Source: Prolixibacteraceae bacterium
GTDB taxonomy: Bacteria > Bacteroidota > Bacteroidia > Bacteroidales > Prolixibacteraceae
NCBI GenBank assembly: GCA_014380255.1
Contig: JACMKG010000034.1
Location: 1-8,408, forward strand
Direction of reading: 5' to 3'
Length of the DNA stretch: 8,408 bases
Shown here: piece after piece, positions 1 to 6,534 of the stretch
How the letters are laid out: each line of letters starts with the position of its first letter
How positions within the stretch are numbered: the stretch's first letter is position 1
The notes under the pieces: model-generated
What the model saw: only the letters and a program-made list of their open reading frames with translations
The model's database searches: none
What the model was told of the DNA's origin: nothing
Translations under genes and position numbers: made by a program

Positions 1-2018
1 CCTGAGAAGAATTCATCCAGATTGCTTAGAATCACTCTTTCGTTGTTGGCATCCAGGGCATTGGTGGCCTCGTCAAAGAAGATGAATTCAGGATTCTTGT
101 AAATGGCCCGGGCGATCAGTATGCGCTGCTTCTGCCCCTGGCTAAGGCCCACGCCTTCAGGTCCGATGATTGTATTGTAACTTAAAGGCAGCCCTTCAAT
201 GAATTCCCTGATGTTGGCCATCCGTACGGCATAGTTAAGTCGTGCCTTATCAATTTCCTCGTCCCCAACGGCTATGTTGACAGCAATGGTATCCGAAAAG
301 ATAAAGCCATCCTGCATCACGGCACCGCATTTACTGCGCCACCAGTGAGGCCGGTAATTCGACAGGTCAGTCTCCCCTATTCGGATATTGCCCGATGTGG
401 GTGGATAGAATCCAAGCAGCAGTTTTACTAAAGTGGTTTTCCCGCTTCCGCTGGTGCCCACGATGGCCGTTACTTTGCCCTGCGGGATGACCAAATTAAG
501 ATGATCTAGTACCTTGGGTGAATGAGGCCCTTCATATTGAAAAACCAGGTTACTGATATTGATATCCGCCGAAGAGGGCAGATAATCCAGCTTGCCGAAT
601 TGATTTTCCTCCTCATCACTGTGGACATGTATTTCACTCAGGCGCTCGATACTGATCTTTGCATCCTGCGAAACCTGCACAAACTCGATCATCTGGTCCA
701 GCGGACTGTTCATCTGCCCGATGATATACTGAACGGCCAGCATCATCCCCAGGGTCATATCTCCATGCACCACGGCTGTAGCGGCAAGTACGGTGATCAC
801 AATATTTTTTGTTTCATTGATAAAGACCGATCCGGCCTGCTGGTATTGCTGAAGGGAAAGACTCCCGATATTTACCTTGAACAGGCGGGCCTGGATACGC
901 TCCCACTCCCACCGCTTTTGTCGCTCATAATTGTTCAGCTTGATTTCCTGCATCCCGTTGATCAGCTGAATCAGCTTGCTTTGATTATCCGAAAGCTCGG
1001 AAAATCGTTTAAAATCCAACTCACGCCTTCTTTTCAGAAACAGGAAGATCCATCCGATATACAAGGCCGAGCCCAGCAAAAAGACGCCAAATATCAGCCA
1101 GTTATAGATAGCTAGTACAATGCTGAAAATAACAATGTTGAATACCGAGAATATGACATTGATGGACTGTGAAGTCAGGAAACGCTCTATGCGGCGATGG
1201 TCGCCGATACGCTGCAGTAAATCGCCAATCATCTTGGTGTCGAAGAACCCGATGGGCAGCTTCATCAGCTTGATCAGGAAGTCAGAAATGATGCTTATAT
1301 TCACCCGTGTGCTAATGTGAAGCAATATCCATGACCGGATAAAATCGACGGTCATACGGCTTATAAAGAGCATCATTTGGGCTACCAGTATCAGGTATAT
1401 GAAGTTTATATCCTGGGTATTGATTCCCACATCTACGATGCTCTGGGTTAGGAATGGAAAGATGAGCTGAAGGATGCTTCCTGCCAGAAAACCCAGCACC
1501 AGCTGAACGATCAGCCTTCGGTGAGGCTTCAGGTATTTGAGCAAAAAGCGAAGATCACTTCTTTTGTGCTGTTCATCCTCCAGGTCAAAGAATGCAGGAG
1601 TAGGATCGAACATCAGGCAAATGCCTTTCTGCTCCCCTGCCCTGACCGTTGCCAGCCAGTGCTTTTTAAATTCGACCACCGTATATTGCACCAGTCCGAA
1701 AGCAGGATCGGCAATATATACCATTCCTTTGCGCACTTTATACACTACCACGAAATGCGCCTGGTCCCAGTGAACCACGCAGGGCTTGGGCACTTCAAAC
1801 AGTTGCTCGATGGTAATGCGCGCCCCGATGGTGCGAAACCCGATGGCCTCGGCAGCATCGCTCAAACCCAACAGCGAAACCCCCTCACGCGAGATATGGG
1901 ATAAGGTACGCAGTTTTTGAAGCGAATAAGTCTTTCCGTAAAAAGCGGCAATCATGCGAAGGCACGAAGGACCGCAGTCCATGGCATCGTATTGTTTAAA
2001 GAAGGGAAACTTAGGCAT
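1..2018 (-). CDS. Peptidase C39-containing ABC exporter (bacteriocin/peptide type), C-terminus cut by window edge
   Basis: This is an inner-membrane exporter that would remove a double-glycine leader from a peptide and pump the product out; that role is family knowledge. I translated 672 codons from ATG at 2018; no stop occurs before base 1. Residues 1-140 are the C39 peptidase, with likely catalytic Cys15 (MDCGPSC), His88 (AHFVVV) and Asp104 (IADPA). Residues about 165-450 are the six-helix ABC membrane domain. Residues 488-672 are the ATPase: Walker A GTSGSGKTT (521-529), Q-loop Gln569, signature LSQGQ (625-629, the variant common in this family), Walker B FIFFDE ending in Glu650, and D-loop NALDA. 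The H-loop and roughly the last 60 residues lie outside. All key residues are intact, so it looks functional. The start has no Shine-Dalgarno site, as is usual in Bacteroidota. No leader peptide or HlyD-type partner gene is visible. The substrate is unknown. Confidence 0.93.
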   Translation of the reverse strand, partial: MPKFPFFKQYDAMDCGPSCLRMIAAFYGKTYSLQKLRTLSHISREGVSLLGLSDAAEAIGFRTIGARITIEQLFEVPKPCVVHWDQAHFVVVYKVRKGMVYIADPAFGLVQYTVVEFKKHWLATVRAGEQKGICLMFDPTPAFFDLEDEQHKRSDLRFLLKYLKPHRRLIVQLVLGFLAGSILQLIFPFLTQSIVDVGINTQDINFIYLILVAQMMLFISRMTVDFIRSWILLHISTRVNISIISDFLIKLMKLPIGFFDTKMIGDLLQRIGDHRRIERFLTSQSINVIFSVFNIVIFSIVLAIYNWLIFGVFLLGSALYIGWIFLFLKRRRELDFKRFSELSDNQSKLIQLINGMQEIKLNNYERQKRWEWERIQARLFKVNIGSLSLQQYQQAGSVFINETKNIVITVLAATAVVHGDMTLGMMLAVQYIIGQMNSPLDQMIEFVQVSQDAKISIERLSEIHVHSDEEENQFGKLDYLPSSADINISNLVFQYEGPHSPKVLDHLNLVIPQGKVTAIVGTSGSGKTTLVKLLLGFYPPTSGNIRIGETDLSNYRPHWWRSKCGAVMQDGFIFSDTIAVNIAVGDEEIDKARLNYAVRMANIREFIEGLPLSYNTIIGPEGVGLSQGQKQRILIARAIYKNPEFIFFDEATNALDANNERVILSNLDEFFS

Positions 2019-2035
2019 AGATAATCATAAATGCC

Positions 2036-2043
2036 CAAAAATA
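2036..2043 (-). promoter_or_regulatory. Bacteroidota-type -7 element for the exporter gene
   Basis: Read on the minus strand these bases are TATTTTTG, an exact match to the Bacteroidota -7 consensus TAnnTTTG. Transcription would start around 2030, giving a leader of only about 12 bases before the ATG at 2018. I see no clear TTTG -33 element upstream, though that element is often weak. The motif is short and the region AT-rich, so a chance match is possible. The position directly upstream of the gene supports it. Confidence 0.5.
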
Positions 2044-2100
2044 GCAGAATAATGTGAATAGGCACCATGAAAGATAAAAGTTATGAGAATAGGACATGAA

Positions 2101-2187
2101 TCCTGAAAATCATCCTATGGAATCAGGAAAAAATATGGATTATTCATTCTTTTCCATATAATTGAATGATGCACAAAATGGATTATT
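2101..2187. promoter_or_regulatory. Cluster of repeated ATGGA-type sites, possible AraC operators
   Basis: The core TATGGA occurs at 2116-2121 and 2134-2139 and in reverse (TCCATA) at 2153-2158. A fourth, variant copy (AATGGA) is at 2177-2182. The longer 10-mer ATGGATTATT is repeated exactly at 2135-2144 and 2178-2187, 43 bp apart (about four helical turns). Inverted repeats overlay this: ATATGGA 2133-2139 with TCCATAT 2153-2159, TCATTC 2144-2149 with GAATGA 2164-2169, and TCCTGA 2101-2106 with TCAGGA 2123-2128. The block lies between two divergent promoters, next to an AraC-family gene. That it binds this regulator is inference. Confidence 0.45.
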
Positions 2188-2192
2188 TTCTC

Positions 2193-2200
2193 TAGTTTTG
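2193..2200 (+). promoter_or_regulatory. Bacteroidota-type -7 element for the AraC-family gene
   Basis: The bases TAGTTTTG match the Bacteroidota -7 consensus TAnnTTTG exactly. Transcription would begin near 2207, leaving a leader of about 22 bases before the ATG at 2229. A good -33 TTTG is not visible. One copy of the 10-bp repeat (2178-2187) lies just upstream of this element, inside the promoter spacer, where a bound protein would be expected to interfere with RNA polymerase. Confidence 0.55.
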
Positions 2201-2228
2201 TCGTACTTGGTCTTATAGTCTATTGAAA

Positions 2229-3119
2229 ATGGCAAAACTCAAACACGGTTTTAAAGGAGAAAGGTCCATCATCCTTCCTCCATTTGTGGTGGAAGAATTA
2301 AAAACAGAAATACTCAGTAAAGAACTATATATTACTGATTTAGGCTATTATCCACAGGCAAAGTTTCATTTTCGGGAAAGGACAAGCAAAGAATCCATGC
2401 AATATATTCTTATCTACTGTGTGGAAGGCGAAGGATGGTTCACTCTTTATAATCAGAAGCATACAGTCAGGCAATTTCAGTTTTTCATCCTGCCCAAAGG
2501 TCATGCCCACTCTTATGGAAGTAATGCCGATCGCCCATGGACCATTTACTGGCTTCATTTTGATGGTGAGCATGCCAGGTTATTTGCTGAAGGATTTGAT
2601 AAACCCTCAGATGTTTCACCAAGCCTTAATTCCAGGATTGAAGAACGCATCGATCTTTTCGATGAGATCTTCAATACCTTGAGTAAAGGCTACAGTAAAA
2701 ACAATTTGATTTATGTCACTACCAGCTTGTTTCATTTTTTGGGGTCCATCAAATTTCTGGGCGAATATCGTGAGAATGCCAGGACAACCGACAAAAATCA
2801 AAAAATAATTGATGTGGCAATTCATTACATGAGAGAAAACATTGAACGTAAAGTGACGCTTCAGGAAATGGCAGAACATGCAGGTTTATCCTCTTCCCGC
2901 TTTTCATTTTTGTTTCAGCAACAGACCGGTTATCCGCCCTTAAAATACCTTAACCAGCTTAAAATACAGAAGGCTTGCCATTACCTTGATTTTACGGACA
3001 TGAAGGTAAATCAGATCAGTCCAAAGCTTGGATTTGAGGATGCATTCTATTTTACAAGGATATTTACAAAAATTATGGGATCCTCCCCCACTGATTACCG
3101 GGCCAAGAAGAAGGGGTAA
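2229..3119 (+). CDS. AraC-family transcriptional regulator with N-terminal cupin-type sensor domain
   Basis: This is a 296-residue cytoplasmic DNA-binding regulator, the usual length for AraC proteins with a ligand domain. Residues about 35-175 form the cupin-like sensing domain; the stretch with FFILPKGHAHSY (85-96) followed by WTIYWLHFDG (104-113) is typical of the sugar-responsive AraC group. Residues 193-292 are the double helix-turn-helix: the first HTH around 210-237 (TLQEMAEHAGLSSSRFSFLF), the second around 259-291, ending in the family signature YFTRIFTKIMGSSPTDYR. A small oddity is Ser-Pro (264-265), where the second HTH usually has Ala plus a non-proline residue. A TTG two codons upstream (2223) is in frame, but ATG at 2229 fits better. 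It is divergent from the exporter, so either the exporter or its own promoter is a plausible target. The ligand cannot be told from the sequence. Confidence 0.93.
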   Translation: MAKLKHGFKGERSIILPPFVVEELKTEILSKELYITDLGYYPQAKFHFRERTSKESMQYILIYCVEGEGWFTLYNQKHTVRQFQFFILPKGHAHSYGSNADRPWTIYWLHFDGEHARLFAEGFDKPSDVSPSLNSRIEERIDLFDEIFNTLSKGYSKNNLIYVTTSLFHFLGSIKFLGEYRENARTTDKNQKIIDVAIHYMRENIERKVTLQEMAEHAGLSSSRFSFLFQQQTGYPPLKYLNQLKIQKACHYLDFTDMKVNQISPKLGFEDAFYFTRIFTKIMGSSPTDYRAKKKG

Positions 3120-3222
3120 ATTTGAATATTTAGAGATGGTTATGCTGGTAAGAACAACACCTGATTGATTGAGCTCACCATCTTCTTGTATCCTATAAAC
3201 CAGATCCTTATCCTCAAATATT

Positions 3223-3247
3223 ATCTTTTAAGAAATATCTTTTAAGA
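3223..3247. repeat. Tandem 11-bp direct repeat ATCTTTTAAGA
   Basis: ATCTTTTAAGA occurs at 3223-3233 and again at 3237-3247, with a 14-bp period and a 3-base spacer. It lies between two converging gene ends. I see no function; it may be simple slippage or part of an AT-rich transcription end region. Confidence 0.6.
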
Positions 3248-3348
3248 TGTCAGTTATCAGAAGACTCTACAAAAGATAGGCAATGGAGACCTAGCAGTTG
3301 AAGCTACTTTAACCTTTACCTCTAAGTACCCCAATTGTTATTCATTGT

Positions 3349-3377
3349 AAAAGATGCAAAATACAATACGATGCATC
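3349..3377 (-). terminator. Weak candidate intrinsic terminator of the TPR gene
   Basis: On the minus strand, starting 19 bases after the TPR stop codon, GATGCA (3377-3372) can pair with TGCATC (3358-3353) across a 13-base loop. TTTT follows (3352-3349). The stem is only 6 bp with 50% GC and the T-run is short, so it is marginal. Position is the main argument. Confidence 0.25.
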
Positions 3378-3396
3378 ACAGGCTTAGCATCCGACT

Positions 3397-5577
3397 CTAA
3401 TTATTTAACTGACTAAGGCCTAACCGTCCCATCCCAATCAAATTCAAACAACTTTTATAATTTCGTTGGGTCAGGTCCACATCCCATATCTGCAAATCAG
3501 GAAGTGAAACGGCAAAATAGTCCAGTTTGAATGAATCATTCAGATGGGACTCTCCAAAATGGATCAATTTTTCAAAACAGAGCTTAGCTCGCTCCATTTC
3601 TCCTAATTTTATTAAGGCCAGACCCTGATAGTAGATCGTCTCGGGTTGCTGATCATTGTAAAATATCGCGGGTGCCGGTTCCTGAAGTTTATCGGAGGCC
3701 TCCTGCCAATGTTGGATCGCTTTTTCTTTCATCCCCATTTCTGACAAGGCACAACCTAACCAGTATAAGATGGTATATTCCTGTGCACCGAATAATTTCC
3801 CCTCACCCAAATTCTCCGGGTAATATCGTGCTTTTGTAAGCAGGTCAACAGCCCGTTTAAACGCTTTTTCATGAATGGCCTTTTTAGCCATTTCTGTAAG
3901 GCTTAGTACATACTGCCCTGTTACCTTTCCCTCACCTCCTTCCCAGGGGTGAAACTTACGGGCCATTAATAAATCGTATGCTTTATCGTATTTTCCCAAA
4001 GAGTTTAACAAAGTAACCCGTTCCAAATACAAGTCATCCCGTTCATTCACCAGTGTCAGATGTTCTTCCAGAAAGTAAAGGCGCTTTGCCGGTTCATAAT
4101 TCAACCGTTTATATAACTGATCCAGTTCCATCAAAACGCGTGAATCGGTGGTATCGAGTGAAAAGGCTATTTGAAGTTCATTGAGTGCCTTTTGGGCATC
4201 TTTGCGTTTATTGAAATAGGCAAGGGCCAGGTTACGGTGAGCAGTTGGAAAATAATCATCCAAAGTGATGGATTTTTCCCAGCATTCGATAGCCTGCTCA
4301 TAGTTTTTGGCATTGTACCAAAAGTTACCAAGATAATAGGGTGCTTTGGCATCATTTGGATTATACTGCATGGCCCATTGAAGGGCAACAACAGCCTCTG
4401 TCTGGTGGGGAAAACAATAATCGGGTGCAGCAGCTTGAGCCTTGCTTAAAGTTACAAGGGCTAGTTTCATCTGGCCATTTTGCGCTTCCATCCATGCTTT
4501 GTAATAGAATGCCATAGGGTATACCTCTTTATACCCTTGCTCTTCTATACCAATATTAATAAATTCAATGGCTTCTGTAAATAAACCTGCTGCGGCATAA
4601 TCCAGGGCAAACTCAATATAGTTGTGAACATTTCCCTGCATCAATGATTTCATCACAGAAAGCTGTTGGGGGTCATTCATTAATAAGTGTTTTTCAAAAT
4701 AAAGGCTGAAATTAAAAGCATCAAAGGCCAGCGATTCTTCAATGAGGGAAAGGGCAGCCTTGTTTTTTCCTGATTTACGAAGTATACTTACCTTTAATTG
4801 TCTTGCTTTGTGATTATGCCAGTTGCGGATAAGCGAACGGTCAATTACCTCCAAAGCTTCGCTCCATTTACTCCATTTGGCTTCCAAGCATGCCAGTTGA
4901 AAATAGCCATTATCCATCCATGCAGCGTTCCAGACAGATTTGTAAAACATGTCATAGGCTTCCGAATCACGGCCTTGGAATCTTAAAGTCAAACCTAGAT
5001 TATAAATTGGCTCCCCATCAATGGGATTTGGATTTCTTTCGGTGATTGTTTCAATGGCTTTTCTAAAATAGTCTTCGGCCTTACAAAACTGTCCTCTTCT
5101 TAGATACCATAAACCTAGGGCATTGTTACACCTGCTATCTTTAGGATCACGCCTAATTGCCTCAAAGTAATAATCTACCGGGTTGTAGGTAGCATGGCGA
5201 TATTGTTCCAAATGCAAGCCTGTCAGGTATAATTGATCATTGCTATCTATCTCCAAAGGAAGTTTGGCAGCTTTGGCTGATTCGGGTATTTCCCTATCCT
5301 TCCTGGGCTCAGGTTTCCAGTCTACCAGTACTTTCCCATCTGCTGATTGTATGGAAACTTCAAGGTATATGGGTTCGAATCCCAACCGGGATACCACTAC
5401 TTTTTCATAAGAAGTTGCGGGATGAAAATCGAATGTATCTTCCAAAAGCGATTCTGTTCCCGCTTTCACAATCACTTTGCCAGCCGGATAAGAAGCCAAA
5501 GTATATGCTTTAATGGTTATTTTCCCATTTTCAACTTCCACATTTAGCATGGCTTCCTTCGTGGCATTTTTTATCAC
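3397..5577 (-). CDS. TPR-repeat protein of the DUF5107 family, N-terminal domain missing at a junction
   Basis: The visible 726 residues begin with a beta-rich stretch (about 1-90) that looks like the end of the DUF5107 region. Then comes a conserved linker (LYLTGLHLEQYRHATYNP, 116-133) and helical tetratricopeptide repeats over about 135-680. Clear repeat units are near 148-175, 190-215, 360-385, 412-440, 446-475 and 645-670. The paired motifs HPWEGGEGK (543-551) and YPENLGEGK (586-594) also fit this family. Family members are, from memory, around 1,000-1,100 residues with a long N-terminal DUF5107 domain; that domain is absent here. The frame stays open to a TGA at 5595-5593, and the GTG at 5577 is merely the first possible start, with no support. 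The protein is probably cut by the junction near 5578. Its end (GMGRLGLSQLNN) also seems somewhat short. Function is unknown; TPRs suggest protein binding, and such genes often lie near carbohydrate-use genes. Confidence 0.85.
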   Translation of the reverse strand: MIKNATKEAMLNVEVENGKITIKAYTLASYPAGKVIVKAGTESLLEDTFDFHPATSYEKVVVSRLGFEPIYLEVSIQSADGKVLVDWKPEPRKDREIPESAKAAKLPLEIDSNDQLYLTGLHLEQYRHATYNPVDYYFEAIRRDPKDSRCNNALGLWYLRRGQFCKAEDYFRKAIETITERNPNPIDGEPIYNLGLTLRFQGRDSEAYDMFYKSVWNAAWMDNGYFQLACLEAKWSKWSEALEVIDRSLIRNWHNHKARQLKVSILRKSGKNKAALSLIEESLAFDAFNFSLYFEKHLLMNDPQQLSVMKSLMQGNVHNYIEFALDYAAAGLFTEAIEFINIGIEEQGYKEVYPMAFYYKAWMEAQNGQMKLALVTLSKAQAAAPDYCFPHQTEAVVALQWAMQYNPNDAKAPYYLGNFWYNAKNYEQAIECWEKSITLDDYFPTAHRNLALAYFNKRKDAQKALNELQIAFSLDTTDSRVLMELDQLYKRLNYEPAKRLYFLEEHLTLVNERDDLYLERVTLLNSLGKYDKAYDLLMARKFHPWEGGEGKVTGQYVLSLTEMAKKAIHEKAFKRAVDLLTKARYYPENLGEGKLFGAQEYTILYWLGCALSEMGMKEKAIQHWQEASDKLQEPAPAIFYNDQQPETIYYQGLALIKLGEMERAKLCFEKLIHFGESHLNDSFKLDYFAVSLPDLQIWDVDLTQRNYKSCLNLIGMGRLGLSQLNN

Positions 5578-5583
5578 AAGCAG
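5576..5583. other. Apparent junction between Bacteroidota-like and spirochaete-like DNA
   Basis: To the left, the minus-strand TPR gene loses its N-terminal domain here. To the right, a plus-strand reading frame ends a gene whose beginning is missing. GC by hand count is 23/60 in the row ending at 5580, then 30/60 and 31/60 in the next two rows. Promoter and ribosome-binding styles also differ on the two sides. I see no insertion-sequence end, target duplication, tRNA or integrase at the join. The exact base is uncertain by several positions. Confidence 0.75.
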
Positions 5584-5763
5584 GTTCTGGAATCACTTCA
5601 GACAGGTATTTTGTCGCAGGAGCTTGTCTCGCGCTTCTACTACTATGTATCAGACCTCCCACTTGATACCTCTTCTAACCTCTCGGAGCGGCTCAAGGCC
5701 AGCGAGGGGATTCCCCCGCTGTACGCAATAAGTCGACAGATACTGAAAGGAATCCTGCGATAG
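5581..5763 (+). CDS. C-terminal fragment of an unrecognised protein, 5' end lost at the junction
   Basis: The frame gives 60 residues and a TAG at 5761-5763, beginning QVLESLQTGILSQELVSRFY and ending SRQILKGILR. It contains no ATG, GTG or TTG preceded by a ribosome-binding site, and the frame is closed upstream by a TAG at 5545-5547 inside the TPR gene. The codons look like those of the right-hand genes (GC-richer third positions), and the translation is a well-behaved mix of hydrophobic and charged residues, as in a helical protein end. It converges on thrH with only 3 bp between the stops, the kind of compact packing real neighbours show. I do not recognise the family and assign no function. 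It could be chance open frame, but its position makes a true gene end more likely. Confidence 0.55.
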   Translation, partial: QVLESLQTGILSQELVSRFYYYVSDLPLDTSSNLSERLKASEGIPPLYAISRQILKGILR

Positions 5764-5766
5764 TGC

Positions 5767-6369
5767 CTATTCCAGTCCATCGAGAAGAAACTGACTGAGC
5801 GCTCCGTAGGCGGTAAAACTTGGTATGGTTGGGTTTTCTTCCAAAATGCGCGCAGGCGCATGAAAGAAAGCTCCCCTGTCTGCTGTCTGTATCATGCTCA
5901 GATCGTTGTAGCTGTCGCCAGAAGCAAACACTTCAAAATTGAGACCTTGGTGAGCTTGTACTGCTTTCTTTTTTCCGTCTTCTTGCCGAAGGGCAAAGTC
6001 TTGGATAACTCCATCCGCGTCTATTACAAGACTATTGCAGAATAGAGTCGGCCACCCAAGTTTTTCCATCAGAGGCTGGGCAAACTCGACGAATGTATCA
6101 GACAGAAGAATGACTTGGCACCGAGAACGTAGTCCGTCCAAAAAAATACGCGCACCTTCCATGGGCTCCATGGTACCAATAACGGCCCGAATATCATGAA
6201 TAGTCAACTTATTGTCTTTCAAAATTTGGATGCGGGCCTGCATCAGCTTGCGATAGTCAGGTTCGTCGCGGGTCGTCCGTTCAAGTTCTTTGATGCCGGT
6301 TTTATGGGCAACGTTTATCCAGATTTCTGGAAGAAGTACTCCTTCAACGTCCAGACAAATCAGTCTCAT
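5767..6369 (-). CDS. thrH: Phosphoserine phosphatase / homoserine phosphotransferase ThrH (HAD superfamily)
   Basis: This 200-residue cytoplasmic enzyme closely resembles Pseudomonas ThrH (about 205 residues), which hydrolyses phosphoserine and can pass the phosphate to homoserine, linking serine and threonine synthesis. HAD motif I is CLDVEGVLLPEIW, with nucleophile Asp7 and Glu9, the DxE form characteristic of ThrH rather than the DxD of SerB. Motif II is LLSDTF (Ser90), the motif III lysine lies in DGKKK (131-135), and motif IV is GDSYND (151-156). The FFHAP near 168-172 is also a ThrH feature. The start ATG has AGGAG seven bases upstream. The gene is complete, is convergent with the fragment at 5581-5763, and is divergent from the ABC importer operon. 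Whether it acts mainly as phosphatase or as phosphotransferase in this organism cannot be read from sequence. Confidence 0.93.
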   Translation of the reverse strand: MRLICLDVEGVLLPEIWINVAHKTGIKELERTTRDEPDYRKLMQARIQILKDNKLTIHDIRAVIGTMEPMEGARIFLDGLRSRCQVILLSDTFVEFAQPLMEKLGWPTLFCNSLVIDADGVIQDFALRQEDGKKKAVQAHQGLNFEVFASGDSYNDLSMIQTADRGAFFHAPARILEENPTIPSFTAYGALSQFLLDGLE

Positions 6370-6376
6370 TTATTAG

Positions 6377-6381
6377 CTCCT
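6377..6381 (-). promoter_or_regulatory. Ribosome-binding site of thrH
   Basis: AGGAG on the minus strand stands 7 bases before the ATG at 6369 and fixes that start. A strong Shine-Dalgarno site contrasts with the genes left of 5578, which have none. Confidence 0.85.
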
Positions 6382-6412
6382 GTTGGTTCTTAATTCCGAT
6401 GCTTTGTGCACG

Positions 6413-6442
6413 GTTATAGCACGGGAATGCAGATAAACCCAA
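6413..6442 (-). promoter_or_regulatory. Possible sigma-70 promoter of thrH
   Basis: On the minus strand TTGGGT (6442-6437) is followed after 18 bases by TATAAC (6418-6413). The -10 matches the consensus in five of six positions, but the -35 matches only in TTG. Transcription would start near 6406, giving a leader of about 37 bases. Confidence 0.4.
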
Positions 6443-6461
6443 GCACAGGCCCCTCGTTTCG

Positions 6462-6490
6462 TTGACAATACCGCAGACACGCTCTACGAT
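6462..6490 (+). promoter_or_regulatory. Sigma-70 promoter of the ABC importer operon
   Basis: A perfect -35 TTGACA (6462-6467) is separated by exactly 17 bases from TACGAT (6485-6490), which matches the -10 consensus in four of six positions. Transcription would start near 6497, about 37 bases before the ATG. Such a short leader leaves no room for a T-box, an attenuator or any long riboswitch, so control by RNA structure in the leader is unlikely. Confidence 0.7.
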
Positions 6491-6523
6491 GCTTCAATAA
6501 TCCAATCAGAAATTCGGACCAAC

Positions 6524-6528
6524 GGAGG
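6524..6528 (+). promoter_or_regulatory. Ribosome-binding site of the substrate-binding protein gene
   Basis: GGAGG stands 6 bases before the ATG at 6535, a near-ideal Shine-Dalgarno site that settles the start. Confidence 0.9.
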
Positions 6529-6534
6529 TCACCC

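Larger units (their letters stand above)
3120..3396. other. Intergenic region between convergent genes, no gene seen
   Basis: This 277-bp AT-rich stretch separates the ends of the AraC gene and the TPR gene. All reading frames are short (the longest ATG ones are around ten codons). It holds a tandem 11-bp repeat (3223-3247) and a weak terminator-like hairpin (3349-3377). A 7-bp inverted repeat (AGATGGT at 3134-3140, ACCATCT at 3177-3183) has a 36-base loop and no T-run, so I do not call it a terminator. Confidence 0.7.

Noticed and set aside
522..1904. Long plus-strand open frames, up to 197 codons, opposite the ABC exporter
   Set aside because: The minus strand encodes an exporter with intact C39, Walker A, signature and Walker B motifs through this region. 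The plus-strand translations have no recognisable domain and are antisense shadows.
2067..2099. Tiny plus-strand ORF MKDKSYENRT, considered as a possible precursor peptide for the exporter
   Set aside because: It is ten residues, has no double-glycine leader and no Shine-Dalgarno site, and sits between two promoters. No other peptide gene is visible beside the exporter.
3134..3183. Inverted repeat AGATGGT/ACCATCT after the AraC gene, considered as a terminator
   Set aside because: The 7-bp stem has a 36-base loop and no following T-run.
5369..5388. GGTTCGAATCCC, which looks like the T-arm of a tRNA
   Set aside because: It lies inside the TPR coding frame (codons for RLGFEP read on the minus strand). 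I find no acceptor, D-arm or anticodon arm around it.
5513..5861. Short frames crossing the junction on both strands (72 codons each)
   Set aside because: They overlap the TPR gene, the gene fragment and thrH in other frames, and show no domain or ribosome-binding site.
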